Origin: Streptomyces sp. HUAS MG91
GTDB lineage: Bacteria; Actinomycetota; Actinomycetes; Streptomycetales; Streptomycetaceae
Direction: 5' to 3'
Assembly (NCBI RefSeq): GCF_040529335.1
Contig: NZ_CP159534.1
Coordinates: 1,736,001 to 1,800,000 of the forward strand
Length of the DNA: 64,000 nucleotides
The notes beneath the pieces were generated by a model, which made no database searches, was not told where the DNA came from, and was given only the letters and a program-made list of their open reading frames with translations. Positions 15,804-25,348 of this stretch are shown here, in pieces (position 1 is the stretch's first letter; the number at the start of each line of letters is the position of its first letter). A program made the translations under genes and the position numbers.

Positions 15804-17471
15804 CTAACCGTGTGCGGAGGGAGAACGCAGCTCCCGTCGGAGGATCTTCCCACTTGCCGTCTTGGGCAGCTCGCGCAGGACCTCCACCTCCCGCGGATAT
15901 TTGTACGCCGCGAGCCGGTCCTTGCAGTAGGCAGCCAGCTCGTCGGGGGTCGCCTCCGCGCCGGGGCGCAGACTGACGTAGGCCTTCACGGTCTCACCGC
16001 GGTAGGCGTCGGGGATGCCGACGACGGCGGCCTCCCGGACGCCGGGGTGGGTGTAGAGGACGTCCTCGACTTCGCGCGGCCACACCTTGAAGCCGGACGC
16101 GTTGATCATGTCCTTCTTGCGGTCGACGACGTACAGCCAGCCGTTCGCGTCCATGAAGCCGATGTCGCCGGTGCGCAGCTCCCCGTCGGGGAAGCCCTCC
16201 GCGGTGGCCTCGGGGCGGCGCCAGTACCCCGGCACGACCTGCGGGCCGCGGACCGCGATCTCGCCCTGCTCGCCGAAGGGCAGCTCGTTGCCGAGGTCGT
16301 CGAGGATGCGGACCACCGAGTCGGGGCCGGGGACGCCGACCGCGAGGGTGCCGGAGACCGGGTCGACCGGCGCTTCGGTGCCGGGCGGCACGGACGCGCA
16401 GGGGGCGGTGCACTCGGTGAGGCCGTAGCCGTTGTGGATGTACGGGCCGAAGGCGGCGCGGAACTTCTCCACCAGGGCGGGCGGCACCGGGGCGCCGCCC
16501 GACGAGATCGAGGAGAACGACGCGAAGTGCTCGCGGGTGGCCTGCGGCTGGGCGGCAAGGGCCATGAAGGCGGTGGACGGGCCGACGGTGTAGGCGGGCT
16601 CGTGCTCGGCGAACGCGTCGAGGACGACGCCCGGCTCGAAGCGGTAGGCGAGGGCGAGGGTGCCCGCGTTGGCGAAGGAGGCGACCAGCTCGCACACCAT
16701 GCCGGTGATGTGGAAGAGCGGCGCGAGCGCGAAGTAGGCGGCGCCCTCGGGCAGGCCGAGGCCGGTGCGCTGGCGCTCCGCGTTGTAGGTGATGTTGCGG
16801 TGCAGGTTGGTGGCGCCCTTCGGGGTGCCGCTGGTGCCCGAGGTGTAGCTGATGAGCGCGATGTCGTCGCCGGACGGCTCCCGGTCGGCGGGTGCCTGGT
16901 GGCCGGCGCGGGCGACGGTGACGAGGTCGTCGGCGTCCGTGGCGGCGGGGGCGACCCGCTCGAAGTTGAGGACCCGCTGGTCGCCGCGGGTCTGGAGGTC
17001 GAGTTCGCAGGCGGTCAGCACGATCCGTACGGGAGAGTCCGCGGCGGTCTCGCGCAGATACGCCTCCCAGGCGCGGTCCGTGCAGACGAGCCCGGTGACC
17101 TCGGCGTCGTGCAGGACGTGTCCGACCTCGCCGGACTTGTACATCGGGTTGACCGGGACGACGACGGCGCCCGCCTTGAAGGCGCCGAGCAGCGCGAGCA
17201 CGAAGTGCGGCGAGTTCTGCAGCATGATCGCGACGCGGTCGCCGCGGTTCAGACCGCGCTCGGCGAGGTGCCCGGCCACCGAGTCGGACAGGGCGTCCAC
17301 CTCGGCGTAGGTCAGGCGGCCGTCGAAGTAGGCGAGGGCGACGGTGTCGGGGGCGCGGCGGACCGCGTCGGCGAAGGTGTGGGCGACGGAGGCGGCCGGG
17401 GTGACGGGGGCCTTCTGCGCGTCGCTGAGGACGCCGAGCCAGGGCTGGGCCGCGTAGATCGAGGTGCTCAC
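15804..17471 (-). CDS. Long-chain-fatty-acid-type CoA ligase
   Basis: This 555-residue AMP-forming ligase activates a carboxylic acid with ATP and CoA. The P-loop-like motif SYTSGTSGTPKG is at about 208-219, YGLTE near 365, and the hinge/C-terminal motifs YVVDRKKDMINASGFKVWP and the final PKTASGKILRREL are intact. The GTG start at 17471 overlaps the SDR stop as GTGA. It probably supplies the acyl-CoA oxidised by the dehydrogenase encoded at 12805-14019, since both operons share an operator. Chain length or aromatic preference cannot be deduced. Confidence 0.93.
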   Translation of the reverse strand: MSTSIYAAQPWLGVLSDAQKAPVTPAASVAHTFADAVRRAPDTVALAYFDGRLTYAEVDALSDSVAGHLAERGLNRGDRVAIMLQNSPHFVLALLGAFKAGAVVVPVNPMYKSGEVGHVLHDAEVTGLVCTDRAWEAYLRETAADSPVRIVLTACELDLQTRGDQRVLNFERVAPAATDADDLVTVARAGHQAPADREPSGDDIALISYTSGTSGTPKGATNLHRNITYNAERQRTGLGLPEGAAYFALAPLFHITGMVCELVASFANAGTLALAYRFEPGVVLDAFAEHEPAYTVGPSTAFMALAAQPQATREHFASFSSISSGGAPVPPALVEKFRAAFGPYIHNGYGLTECTAPCASVPPGTEAPVDPVSGTLAVGVPGPDSVVRILDDLGNELPFGEQGEIAVRGPQVVPGYWRRPEATAEGFPDGELRTGDIGFMDANGWLYVVDRKKDMINASGFKVWPREVEDVLYTHPGVREAAVVGIPDAYRGETVKAYVSLRPGAEATPDELAAYCKDRLAAYKYPREVEVLRELPKTASGKILRRELRSPSAHG

Positions 17472-18229
17472 CGGGCGGCCTCCCACTTCTGCTGGATGTG
17501 GTTCATGTTCGTCAGCCAGCGGTCGGGGACGGCGGCGCGGGCCGTGTAGTACTCGGCGACCTCGGGGTGCGGCAGGATCAGGAAGCGGTCCTCCGCCATG
17601 CCCGCGAACAGCGCGTCGGCGACGTCCGCCGGTTCGATGGCGGTCGGGGCGAGGACCAGGTCCCCGGCGGAGCCGGAGGCGGTCAGCATGTCGGTGCGCA
17701 CGCCCTGCGGGCAGATCGCGTGGACCTTGAGGCCGCGGTGGCGGTAGGTGAGCGAGAGCCATTCGGCGAAGGCGTACGCGCCGTGCTTGGTGACGCTGTA
17801 CGGGGCCGCCCCGACCATGCTGAGCAGGCCCGCCGCGGAGACGGTCGAGACGAACCGGCCGGCACCGCGCTCCAGCCAGTCGGGGAGCAGGGCGTGGGCG
17901 GCGCGGACGTGCGCCATCACGTTCACGTCCCAGGCCGCGGCCCAGACCTCCTCGGGCGCGGCCTCGGTGCCGCCGGAGGCCAGGCCCGCGTTGGCGCAGT
18001 AGACGTCGACGGTGCCGCCGAGGGCGTCGCGGGCCTGCTCGACGACGGTGGAGGCGTCTCCGGGGACGGCCGTCGCGCCGATCTCCCCCGCGACGGCCGC
18101 GGCCCTGTCGGCGTCCAGGTCGTTGACGACGACCCGTGCGCCGGCGTCCGCGAACCGGCGGGCGAGGGCGGCGCCGATGCCGCCGCCCGCGCCGGTGACG
18201 ACGACTGACTGGCCTTGCAGACTCTCCAC
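17468..18229 (-). CDS. Short-chain dehydrogenase/reductase
   Basis: This protein of about 253 residues has a classical SDR fold. The NAD(P)-binding motif TGAGGGIG is near the N-terminus, an NDLD segment after beta-2 suggests NAD(H), and the catalytic YSVTKHG lies around residue 145-151. In this operon it most likely acts as a hydroxyacyl-CoA or alcohol dehydrogenase. I choose GTG 18229 because AAGGAG lies six bases upstream; the in-frame ATG at 18247, which adds six residues, has no ribosome binding site and includes the AAGGAG itself. It is the first gene of the SDR-ligase-TetR operon. Confidence 0.88.
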   Translation of the reverse strand: MESLQGQSVVVTGAGGGIGAALARRFADAGARVVVNDLDADRAAAVAGEIGATAVPGDASTVVEQARDALGGTVDVYCANAGLASGGTEAAPEEVWAAAWDVNVMAHVRAAHALLPDWLERGAGRFVSTVSAAGLLSMVGAAPYSVTKHGAYAFAEWLSLTYRHRGLKVHAICPQGVRTDMLTASGSAGDLVLAPTAIEPADVADALFAGMAEDRFLILPHPEVAEYYTARAAVPDRWLTNMNHIQQKWEAAR

Positions 18230-18271
18230 CACGGTCTCCTTCGACATGATGAGATCGGCTCGTTGCCCCAG

Positions 18272-18291
18272 CAGACTAACCAGTCGGTATG
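18272..18291. promoter_or_regulatory. TetR operator candidate upstream of SDR operon
   Basis: CAGACTAACCAGTCGGTATG is an imperfect palindrome whose right half GTCGGTATG is the exact complement of CATACCGAC in the 11711-11730 site. On the minus strand it overlaps a TTAGTC/TAGTCT -10-like box. Confidence 0.62.
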
Positions 18292-18403
18292 TCGTGGTGG
18301 AAGGGGTTCGGGCCTGATGATCCGCCGAGGTTCGTTCCCCGCGGCCCGTCCACGGGCTAGCGTGCATGGCCATGCCAGTTCCGATGATCACGGAGGTTCC
18401 CGC

Positions 18404-19654
18404 ATGAACATGTCGAGACGGGTGCTGCTCGCGGCGGGCGCGGGGGCGGCGGGCGCCGCCGGCGTCGGCGGTACGGCGCAGGCGGCCGGGCGGGGCGGCG
18501 GAGGGCGGCCGCTGCGCACGGGCTTCGAGCGGCTGGAGGCGGACGGCTACCGGCTCCTCGACGGCGAGAAGGTCGGTGTCGTCACCAATCCGACCGGCGT
18601 CACCCGCGACGTCCAGCACATCGTGGACGTGATGCACGGCGACGAACGCGTCGACCTGAAGGCCGTGTTCGGCCCGGAGCACGGCTTCCGCGGCACCGCG
18701 CAGGCGGGCGGCTCGGAGGGCCGCTACGACGACCCGGCGACCGGACTCCCGGTCTACGACACGTACCTGAAGAGCGGTCAGACGCTCGCGGACATCTTCA
18801 CGGCGTCCGGCGTCGACACGGTCGTCTTCGACATCCAGGACGTGGGCGCCCGCTTCTACACCTACATCTGGACGCTGTACGACTGCATGGAGGCAGCCCA
18901 GCTCGCGGGCAAGCGGTTCGTGGTCCTCGACCGGCCGAACCCGATGACGGGCCGGAACGCCTACGGGCCCGTGCTGCACAAGGAGTTCGCCACGTTCGTC
19001 GGCCGCCGCGAGATCTCGCAGGCGCACGGCATGACCGTCACAGAGCTGGCCCGGCTGTTCAACGGCGAGTACCTGGCGCACCCCGTCGAGCTGGCCACGG
19101 TCCCCATGACCGGCTGGCGGCGCGGCGACTTCTACGACGCCTCGGGCCTGCCGTGGGTGCCGCCCAGCCCCAACATGCCGACGCCCGACACCGCCCTGGT
19201 GTACGCGGGCACCTGCCTTTTCGAGGGCACGAACCTCTCCGAGGGCCGGGGCACGACCCGCCCCTTCGAACTCCTCGGCGCCGAGGGCATCGACCGGGCG
19301 TGGGCCGCGGCGGCGAACGAACTCGCCCTGCCCGGCGTGCACTTCAGGGAGGCGTACTTCGCGCCGACGTTCTCCAAGTTCCAGGGCAAGACGATCGGCG
19401 GGGTGCAGCTGCACGTCGACGACCGGGAGTCCTTCGACCCGGTGCGCACGGGCATCGCGCTCCTCGTCACCGCGAAGCGGGTCTGGAAGGACTTCGCCTG
19501 GCGCTCGGACAACTGGATCGACAAACTCACGGGGTCGACCCAGGTCCGCACGATGATCGACGCGGGGGCCTCGGCGGACGAGGTGGTGGCCGCGTGGCGC
19601 AAGGAGCTGGGCGCGTTCAGGGACGTACGCCGCAAGTACCTCACGTACAAGTAG
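18404..19654 (+). CDS. Exo-beta-N-acetylmuramidase NamZ-like (DUF1343)
   Basis: This 416-residue exported protein has a Tat-like signal (SRRVLLAAGAGAAGAAGVGG, cleavage near AQAAG about residue 28) followed by the DUF1343/GH171 domain. Signatures include VGVVTNPTGVTRD, VFGPEHGFRGTAQAG, VFDIQDVGARFYTYIWTL and LDRPNPMTG. In Bacillus, NamZ removes MurNAc from the non-reducing end of peptidoglycan fragments; that role is known for the family and assumed here. GGAGG lies eight bases before ATG 18404. It is followed by an MHS transporter gene, so cell-wall sugar salvage is a possible shared theme. The C-terminus (RRKYLTYK) appears complete. Confidence 0.88.
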   Translation: MNMSRRVLLAAGAGAAGAAGVGGTAQAAGRGGGGRPLRTGFERLEADGYRLLDGEKVGVVTNPTGVTRDVQHIVDVMHGDERVDLKAVFGPEHGFRGTAQAGGSEGRYDDPATGLPVYDTYLKSGQTLADIFTASGVDTVVFDIQDVGARFYTYIWTLYDCMEAAQLAGKRFVVLDRPNPMTGRNAYGPVLHKEFATFVGRREISQAHGMTVTELARLFNGEYLAHPVELATVPMTGWRRGDFYDASGLPWVPPSPNMPTPDTALVYAGTCLFEGTNLSEGRGTTRPFELLGAEGIDRAWAAAANELALPGVHFREAYFAPTFSKFQGKTIGGVQLHVDDRESFDPVRTGIALLVTAKRVWKDFAWRSDNWIDKLTGSTQVRTMIDAGASADEVVAAWRKELGAFRDVRRKYLTYK

Positions 19655-19683
19655 CCCCGGCCCCGCAGTCCGTCTCGGAATCC

Positions 19684-19697
19684 GGGACGAGCGTCCC
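19684..19697. terminator. Short GC hairpin after NamZ gene
   Basis: GGGACGAGCGTCCC is a perfect 6-bp inverted repeat with a 2-base centre, 30 bases after the namZ-like stop and 6 bases before the first possible start of the next gene. It could be a terminator or an operator for the transporter. Confidence 0.4.
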
Positions 19698-19703
19698 AGA
19701 ATA

Positions 19704-21065
19704 TTGACTGGACCGTACACGGACAATCAGAGTCGACCCGTGCTCAAAGACGACTCGACCAGGGAAGACGCGGCGTCGGCGGACGCGGCGCAGGCCGCAC
19801 CACCCGAGAGCCTGCGCCGCGTCGCGGTGGCCAGTTTCATCGGTACGGCCATCGAGTTCTACGACTTCTACGTCTACGGAACGGCCGCCGCGCTCGTCCT
19901 CAACGACGCGTTCTTCCCGAACCTCTCCGACCTGAACGGCACCCTCGCCTCCTTCTCGACGTACGCCGTCGCGTTCGCCGCCCGCCCGCTCGGCTCGCTG
20001 GTCTTCGGCCACTTCGGCGACCGCGTCGGCCGCAAGTCGGTGCTCGTGGCGTCACTGCTCCTGATGGGCCTGTCCACGGCGTGCGTGGGCCTGCTGCCCG
20101 GCTACGCCACGCTCGGCGTGTGGGCGCCGGTCCTGCTCGTCCTGCTGCGCTTCCTCCAGGGCGTCGGGCTCGGCGGCGAGTGGGGCGGGGCGGCGCTGCT
20201 CGCGGTGGAGCACGCGCCGCGCGGTAAGCGCGGCCTGTTCGCCGCGTTCCCCCAACTCGGCCCGTCCGTCGGCTTCTTCGCGGCCACGGGCATCTTCTGG
20301 CTGCTGTCGGAGACGCTGTCCGACGACGCGTTCACGTCGTGGGGCTGGCGGGTGCCGTTCCTGCTCTCCTTCCTGCTCGTCGCGGTCGGCCTGTTCGTCC
20401 GGCTGAAGATCAGCGAGACGCCGGTCTTCCAGAAGGTGATGGACCGGCAGGAGGCCAGCAGGGCACCGGCGTTCGAGGTGTTCAAGCGGCATCCGAAGGA
20501 GATCCTGCTCGGCGCGGGCGGCATGATCATCGCGTACGGGCTCTTCTACACGGCCACCACGTACTGCCTGGCCTACGGCACCAAGACGCTCGGCGTCGCG
20601 CGCGGCACGATGCTCACGACGCAGCTCGTGGCCTGTCTGTTCCTGGCGGCGGGCACCTGGCTGGCGGCGACCCGCTCGGACGCGGGCGGCCGGCGCAGGA
20701 TGGTGCTGATCGGTTCCGGCATCGCGGTCGTGTGGGGCCTGGTCCTGTTCCCGCTGATGGACTCGGAACAGCCGGTGCTCATCGCGCTCGCGCTCGGCGG
20801 CGCGCTGTTCTGCATGGGTGTGGTGTACGGCCCGATGGGCGCCTATCTCCCTGAGCTGTTCGGGGTGCGGGTGCGCTACTCCGGCGCCTCGTTCGCGTAC
20901 AACCTGGGCGGGGTGCTCGGCGGGGCGGTGGCCCCGCTGGTGGCGACGCGGCTGCAGGGCTCGTTCGGCTCGGCGTCGGTGGGCTGGTACGTGAGCGCGA
21001 TGGCGGTCGTCTCCCTGCTGTGCGTCCTCGCGCTGCCGGAGACACGGGAACGCGAACTCATTTAG
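19704..21065 (+). CDS. MFS transporter, metabolite:H+ symporter family
   Basis: This protein of about 453 residues has 12 helices. MHS-family signatures are clear: ASFIGTAIEFYDFYVYGTAA (TM1), FGHFGDRVGRKSVL (loop 2-3) and RFLQGVGLGGEWGGAALLAVE (TM4). The family carries organic acids such as ketoglutarate, shikimate or proline/betaine; this substrate is unknown. The start is uncertain: a TTG at 19704 gives the longest form and a GTG at 19740 trims twelve residues; neither has a strong ribosome binding site. It ends about 90 bases before the hydrolase gene. Confidence 0.85.
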   Translation: MTGPYTDNQSRPVLKDDSTREDAASADAAQAAPPESLRRVAVASFIGTAIEFYDFYVYGTAAALVLNDAFFPNLSDLNGTLASFSTYAVAFAARPLGSLVFGHFGDRVGRKSVLVASLLLMGLSTACVGLLPGYATLGVWAPVLLVLLRFLQGVGLGGEWGGAALLAVEHAPRGKRGLFAAFPQLGPSVGFFAATGIFWLLSETLSDDAFTSWGWRVPFLLSFLLVAVGLFVRLKISETPVFQKVMDRQEASRAPAFEVFKRHPKEILLGAGGMIIAYGLFYTATTYCLAYGTKTLGVARGTMLTTQLVACLFLAAGTWLAATRSDAGGRRRMVLIGSGIAVVWGLVLFPLMDSEQPVLIALALGGALFCMGVVYGPMGAYLPELFGVRVRYSGASFAYNLGGVLGGAVAPLVATRLQGSFGSASVGWYVSAMAVVSLLCVLALPETRERELI

Positions 21066-21157
21066 CAGCAACCGACTTTGACGGACTGTATGGCCAACCC
21101 CGGGGACCGGCGGGACGATGCGGCACACCGCACGGACCACTGCCACGGGGGTTGGCC

Positions 21158-22429
21158 ATGGCTGCACCGGAAGTACATGTACGTCCTTACTGGGAGATGA
21201 CGTTCGACGCCGGCGGGGACCCGGACCCCGGGCAGCGGGACGCGCTGCTGCGCGGGGTGCGCGAGCGCGGCGTCCGGGACCTGGTCCTCCTCGCGCACGG
21301 CTGGAACAACGACCACGACACCGCGACCCGGCTCTGCGACCGCTTCTTCGCGCCGTTCCCCTCCCTCGCGCCCGGCGCGCACCTCGGCTACGCGGGCGTG
21401 CTGTGGCCCTCGATGCGGTTCACCGACGAGCGGATCCCCGACTTCGCCCCCGCGGCGGCCGTCGCGGACCCCGCCGGACCGCGGTCGGCCCTGGACCGCG
21501 AGACCCGGCAGGCGCTCGACACGGTCTTCCCGGGACAGGGGCCCGTCATCGACCGGCTGGCCGCGATCCTCGACGAGCGGCCGCCGGACGCGCTCGACGA
21601 GTTCGGCAGTCTGGTACGGCAGTTGGCGGGGGTGCGCACGGACGGGATCGCCGCCGACACGGTGCCGGAGCTGTCGGCGCACAGCGCGCTCGCGATGTTC
21701 CGTACGGACACCCGGAACATCTGCATGGAGTTCGCCGACACGCTGGCGGAGACGGCCGGGGACATCGCCGCGTTCAGACTGCCCGACGGCCTGTCCAAGG
21801 TGTGGAACGGGGCGCACGAACTCCTGCGCCAGGCAACCTACTTCGCCATGAAGCGGCGGGCGGGAACGGTCGGGCAGAAGGGCCTCGGACCCGCGCTCGG
21901 ACGGCTCGCCGCCGAGGCACCGGAGGTGCGCGTGCACCTGGTCGGGCACAGCTTCGGCGCCCGCCTCGTGTCGTTCGCGCTGGCCGGACTGCCCGGGACG
22001 GCACGGAACGTGAAGTCGGTGACGCTGCTCCAGGGCGCCTTCTCGCACTACTCGTTCGCGCGGCGCGGCGCCCTGAACGGCCGGCAGGCCCGCGTCGACG
22101 GCCCGCTGGTGGGCTGCTACTCCCGCTTCGACACGGCGCTGGGCGTGCTGTATCCGCTGGCATCCCGCCTGGCGGGCGACGACCGCGGCGTCATCGATCT
22201 CGGCCTGCGCTGGGGCGCCCTGGGGCACGACGGGATCCTGGAGGTTAACGGGTCGGTGCGCACCTCCCTGGCCGAGGTGCTGGGGTCCGGGGTGCCGGGG
22301 TCGGGGTGCGTGAGCGTGGACGCGTCCCAGGTGGTCCGCGACGGGCCGCCGCCGTCCGGCGCCCACAGCGACATCTGCCATCCGGAGCTGGCGCGGGTGG
22401 TGCTCGGGGCCGGTCGGATCACCCCGTGA
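21158..22429 (+). CDS. Alpha/beta hydrolase-fold protein
   Basis: This 423-residue protein has an alpha/beta-hydrolase nucleophile elbow GHSFGAR near residue 268 and an HGWNND segment near residue 46 that would form the oxyanion hole. There is no signal peptide, so it probably acts in the cytosol on an unidentified ester or amide. A large insert (about 75-225) of helical sequence separates the two motifs. I chose ATG 21158; the open frame extends upstream to 21020 but with poor coding character. Its TGA stop lies inside the loop of a strong terminator shared with the convergent acylase gene. Confidence 0.7.
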   Translation: MAAPEVHVRPYWEMTFDAGGDPDPGQRDALLRGVRERGVRDLVLLAHGWNNDHDTATRLCDRFFAPFPSLAPGAHLGYAGVLWPSMRFTDERIPDFAPAAAVADPAGPRSALDRETRQALDTVFPGQGPVIDRLAAILDERPPDALDEFGSLVRQLAGVRTDGIAADTVPELSAHSALAMFRTDTRNICMEFADTLAETAGDIAAFRLPDGLSKVWNGAHELLRQATYFAMKRRAGTVGQKGLGPALGRLAAEAPEVRVHLVGHSFGARLVSFALAGLPGTARNVKSVTLLQGAFSHYSFARRGALNGRQARVDGPLVGCYSRFDTALGVLYPLASRLAGDDRGVIDLGLRWGALGHDGILEVNGSVRTSLAEVLGSGVPGSGCVSVDASQVVRDGPPPSGAHSDICHPELARVVLGAGRITP

Positions 22430-22443
22430 GGGGCGATCCGACC
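22412..22443. terminator. Bidirectional terminator containing a stop codon
   Basis: GGTCGGATC and GATCCGACC form a perfect 9-bp outer stem, continued after an A/C mismatch by CCCC/GGGG around a GTGA loop. The hydrolase stop codon TGA is in that loop. The acylase gene ends 13 bases beyond on the other strand. Confidence 0.85.
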
Positions 22444-22456
22444 GGTCCCCAAGGAG

Positions 22457-25348
22457 CTACCGGTGGGCCGGAAACTCCACGACCTGCTGATACGTCGGCC
22501 GGTTCTGCCACTGCATCGAGCGGTGCGTGATCCCGCCGAGCGCCCGGTGGACGATGGTGTCCGCGCACCACTGGTCCCCGGCCTTGCAGTTGTCGTCACC
22601 GGGGTAGACCTCGGTGGCCGGCTTGGCGGCGGCCGTCGCCAGGGTCTTCAGGAGCGCGTCGCGGCAGGCGGAGAGGTCACCGGCGCCGCAGTACTGCGCG
22701 CCCAGCTTCCCCTGCACCGGCTGCCCGAGCACCGACCGCAGATCCTTGTCGACATAGCCCCACCAGCCGTACTGGAACGAGGATCCGGCGTGCGAGCCCG
22801 TCGGCCCGTGACCGGCGGACGGCGCCTCGTCCACGGTCAGTTCACCGGTCAGCGCCTGGTAGAGGTCGTCGCCGAGGCCCGGCTTGAACTCGGCCTCCAC
22901 CAGGAGCGGCCACCACGCGTCCATGATCCGTACGGCGTCCGGATGCGCGTACGTCTTGGATCCGGCGGACGTCTGGTTGCGCTGGGCGCCGCCCTTCTGC
23001 CAGGCCTCCAGCTGCTGCACGGCCTTGGCCTGCGCGGGGTCGTCGACCGGCTTGCTGCGGATCACCTTGAGGATCTCCGGCAGCACCTGCTCGCCGCGCA
23101 GATCGGTGACCGCGGCCTCCTCCATGGCCTGCGTCAGCGCGGCGCGGGTGACCCCGCCCTGCTCGGTGAGCTTCTTCACCCGGCCGTTCAGCAGGTCCGC
23201 GCGGTGCACGGCGCCGAGGCTGAAGTTGGCGGCCCCGAAGCCCTTGGCCTGCTTGTTGTTCCAGGAGACGTAGTAGTCCTGGTTCACGGAGTTCGGGTGC
23301 TGGTCCGGCGGGGTGTACGCGGCCGTGTTGTCCGCCGGGTCGAAGTCCTTCCACTCGTAAGCCGGTTCGGCCTTCACGGGCAGCGAGCCGTCGACGTCGG
23401 CCGCCCGCACCGGGTTGCTGCCGCTGTTGTAGTACGCGATGTCGCGCGAGTCGGCGTAGAACCAGTTGAAGGCGTAGCTGATGTGCTGCGCCGCCTTCTC
23501 GAAGGTCGCGGCGTCCTTGACGTACGACGGGTCGTTGAGCATCTGGAAGCCGATGATCGAGTCGGCCTCGTGCCGGTAGGTGGAGCGCAGCGCGGTGTAC
23601 GCGACGGGCTTGCCGCCGACCGTCGCGCGGTGCGTGACGATGCCGTACTTCGTGCGGAAGACCTGCATGCGGTAGGAGCCGGCCGCCGTGGAGTCGGCCA
23701 CCGTCGGCTTCCAGGAGTTCTTCTTCTCCAGCTTGTCCATCGGCGTGCAGGTGCCGTGGAAGAGGTACGACGTCGACTGCTTGGTGGGCGTCGAGCCGTC
23801 GGCCTCGCACAGCTGGACCGCGTAGGTGTCCGTGATGTCCTGTCCGGCGGAGGTCGCCGACCAGGAGTAGTCCTGGCCGCGGCCGAGCTGGATGTACATG
23901 CCGACCCCGGCGAAGGAGACGCCGCGGGCGCTGATGCCGGGGCCCTGGAGCTCCTGCATCATCAGCAGCTGGGGCGCGAAGTAGCCGGTCTGCGGGCCGA
24001 ACACGGCGACCGGGTGGCCGGACGCGGTGTGGGCGCCGGAGACGAGCAGCGCGTTCGACATGCCCTTCCTGGTGCCCGACTCGGCGCCGGCGAACAGGTC
24101 GGCGGGGAGCACCCCGTCGTCGTACATGCCCTGGAGCGGCTTGAGGTTCTTCGACGCCTTCACCGGGTCCTTGGCGATGCTGTCGCCGGACTTGGCGGAC
24201 GCCGTGGCGGCCGAGCCGGTGCGGTCGTAGACGACCTGCTCGGACTGGACGGATCCCTTGTCGGGCATGGCCTGGCCGCGCGCGTTCGCCGGTTTCTGGC
24301 CGTAGGGGAAGCTGGTGCCGTCGTGGATGGTGCTGACGGCCTCGGGGTCGTCGCGGCCGCGGAAGGACTCCCAGACCTCGGTGCCCTTCTGGACGCCGTA
24401 CTTCTCCTGCGCCTGCATCAGCGAGAGGGCCTGGCCGACCTCTCCCCCGCCGCCGTTGCCGAACAGACCGCCGACCACCGAGGCGAGCGCGATCATGTCG
24501 GTCACCTTGAACGGCTGGATCTCGCCGACGTTGGTGATCGCGTCGACCTTGCCGGTGAGCACGTACTCACCCGGGAAGTAGCGGCCGTTCTTCGACTTGA
24601 CCCGGTAGGCGTTGAGGCCGTCGATGTAGGCCTGCGCGTCGTCCATGGCCTGCTGGCCGCGGGTGCCGCCCTGCGTCTTGATGAAGTCGACCTGCTTCTG
24701 CAGATCTTCCTCGGTGTACGGGGCCTGCGGCCAGAACTCCTGTTCCAGTCCCTGGTTGGCCAGCGCGCCGCCCGCGAAGGACGTCAGCTCGCCGCGGCCG
24801 ATGTGCCGGAACAGGTCGATCAGCCACATACGGTCCTGACCTGCGGCGAAGCCGGCGCCGAACTCGGTTCCGTAGCGCGTGGAACCTTTGATGTGGGGTA
24901 CGCCGTTCTTCTTGTCACGGGTGATGGTCACATCGTCGCGCGGGCGCGTGACGGAGGCGACCTGATCGTCCGGTACACCGAAGGAGGAGTCGTTGAAGAA
25001 GTTCGAGAGTGTGTCGTCCGTGAGCGACGGGTAGCCGGACGAGAGCGCGTCATAGGGGCCGAGCTGATCGTCCGCATGCTGCGGCTGTGTGCCGAACAGC
25101 TTGTTCCCGAGGATCTCGGCGAGCGTCGCGCTGCCGTTCGCCCCGGGCGGCAGTATGTCCGAGCACTGCCCCTTGCAGTAGTCGGTGACCGGGACGGGTT
25201 CGTCGGCGGCGCTGGCCGCCGAGGTCGTCAGTGGGGAAAGGAGTCCCGCGGTGAGCAGGAGAGCCGCGGCGGCCGTAACTCTCCGCAGAGGACCGCGGGT
25301 CCTGCCGGTCGCTCTGTTCAGGGTGGTGCGTGGAATGCGTCGTCGCAT
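22457..25348 (-). CDS. Secreted penicillin-acylase-family amidase
   Basis: This 963-residue N-terminal-nucleophile hydrolase has a long signal peptide (hydrophobic core about 25-45, AASAADE cleavage region). Substrate-binding A-chain features (GVPHIKGSTRYGTEFGAGFA, QDRMWLIDLFRH) come before the autocleavage point, where mature B-chain Ser431 (MSNALLVSG) is the predicted nucleophile. Downstream SAGQDITDTY and NQDYYVSWNN fit the family. Such enzymes release acyl groups from penicillins, acyl-homoserine lactones or cyclic lipopeptides; substrate is not readable. GGGAGG lies eight bases before ATG 25348. It is transcribed alone and ends at a bidirectional terminator. Confidence 0.92.
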   Translation of the reverse strand: MRRRIPRTTLNRATGRTRGPLRRVTAAAALLLTAGLLSPLTTSAASAADEPVPVTDYCKGQCSDILPPGANGSATLAEILGNKLFGTQPQHADDQLGPYDALSSGYPSLTDDTLSNFFNDSSFGVPDDQVASVTRPRDDVTITRDKKNGVPHIKGSTRYGTEFGAGFAAGQDRMWLIDLFRHIGRGELTSFAGGALANQGLEQEFWPQAPYTEEDLQKQVDFIKTQGGTRGQQAMDDAQAYIDGLNAYRVKSKNGRYFPGEYVLTGKVDAITNVGEIQPFKVTDMIALASVVGGLFGNGGGGEVGQALSLMQAQEKYGVQKGTEVWESFRGRDDPEAVSTIHDGTSFPYGQKPANARGQAMPDKGSVQSEQVVYDRTGSAATASAKSGDSIAKDPVKASKNLKPLQGMYDDGVLPADLFAGAESGTRKGMSNALLVSGAHTASGHPVAVFGPQTGYFAPQLLMMQELQGPGISARGVSFAGVGMYIQLGRGQDYSWSATSAGQDITDTYAVQLCEADGSTPTKQSTSYLFHGTCTPMDKLEKKNSWKPTVADSTAAGSYRMQVFRTKYGIVTHRATVGGKPVAYTALRSTYRHEADSIIGFQMLNDPSYVKDAATFEKAAQHISYAFNWFYADSRDIAYYNSGSNPVRAADVDGSLPVKAEPAYEWKDFDPADNTAAYTPPDQHPNSVNQDYYVSWNNKQAKGFGAANFSLGAVHRADLLNGRVKKLTEQGGVTRAALTQAMEEAAVTDLRGEQVLPEILKVIRSKPVDDPAQAKAVQQLEAWQKGGAQRNQTSAGSKTYAHPDAVRIMDAWWPLLVEAEFKPGLGDDLYQALTGELTVDEAPSAGHGPTGSHAGSSFQYGWWGYVDKDLRSVLGQPVQGKLGAQYCGAGDLSACRDALLKTLATAAAKPATEVYPGDDNCKAGDQWCADTIVHRALGGITHRSMQWQNRPTYQQVVEFPAHR

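Noticed and set aside
15744..17549. 601-codon plus-strand frame opposite the CoA ligase
   Set aside because: Shadow of a gene with full AMP-binding motifs on the minus strand.
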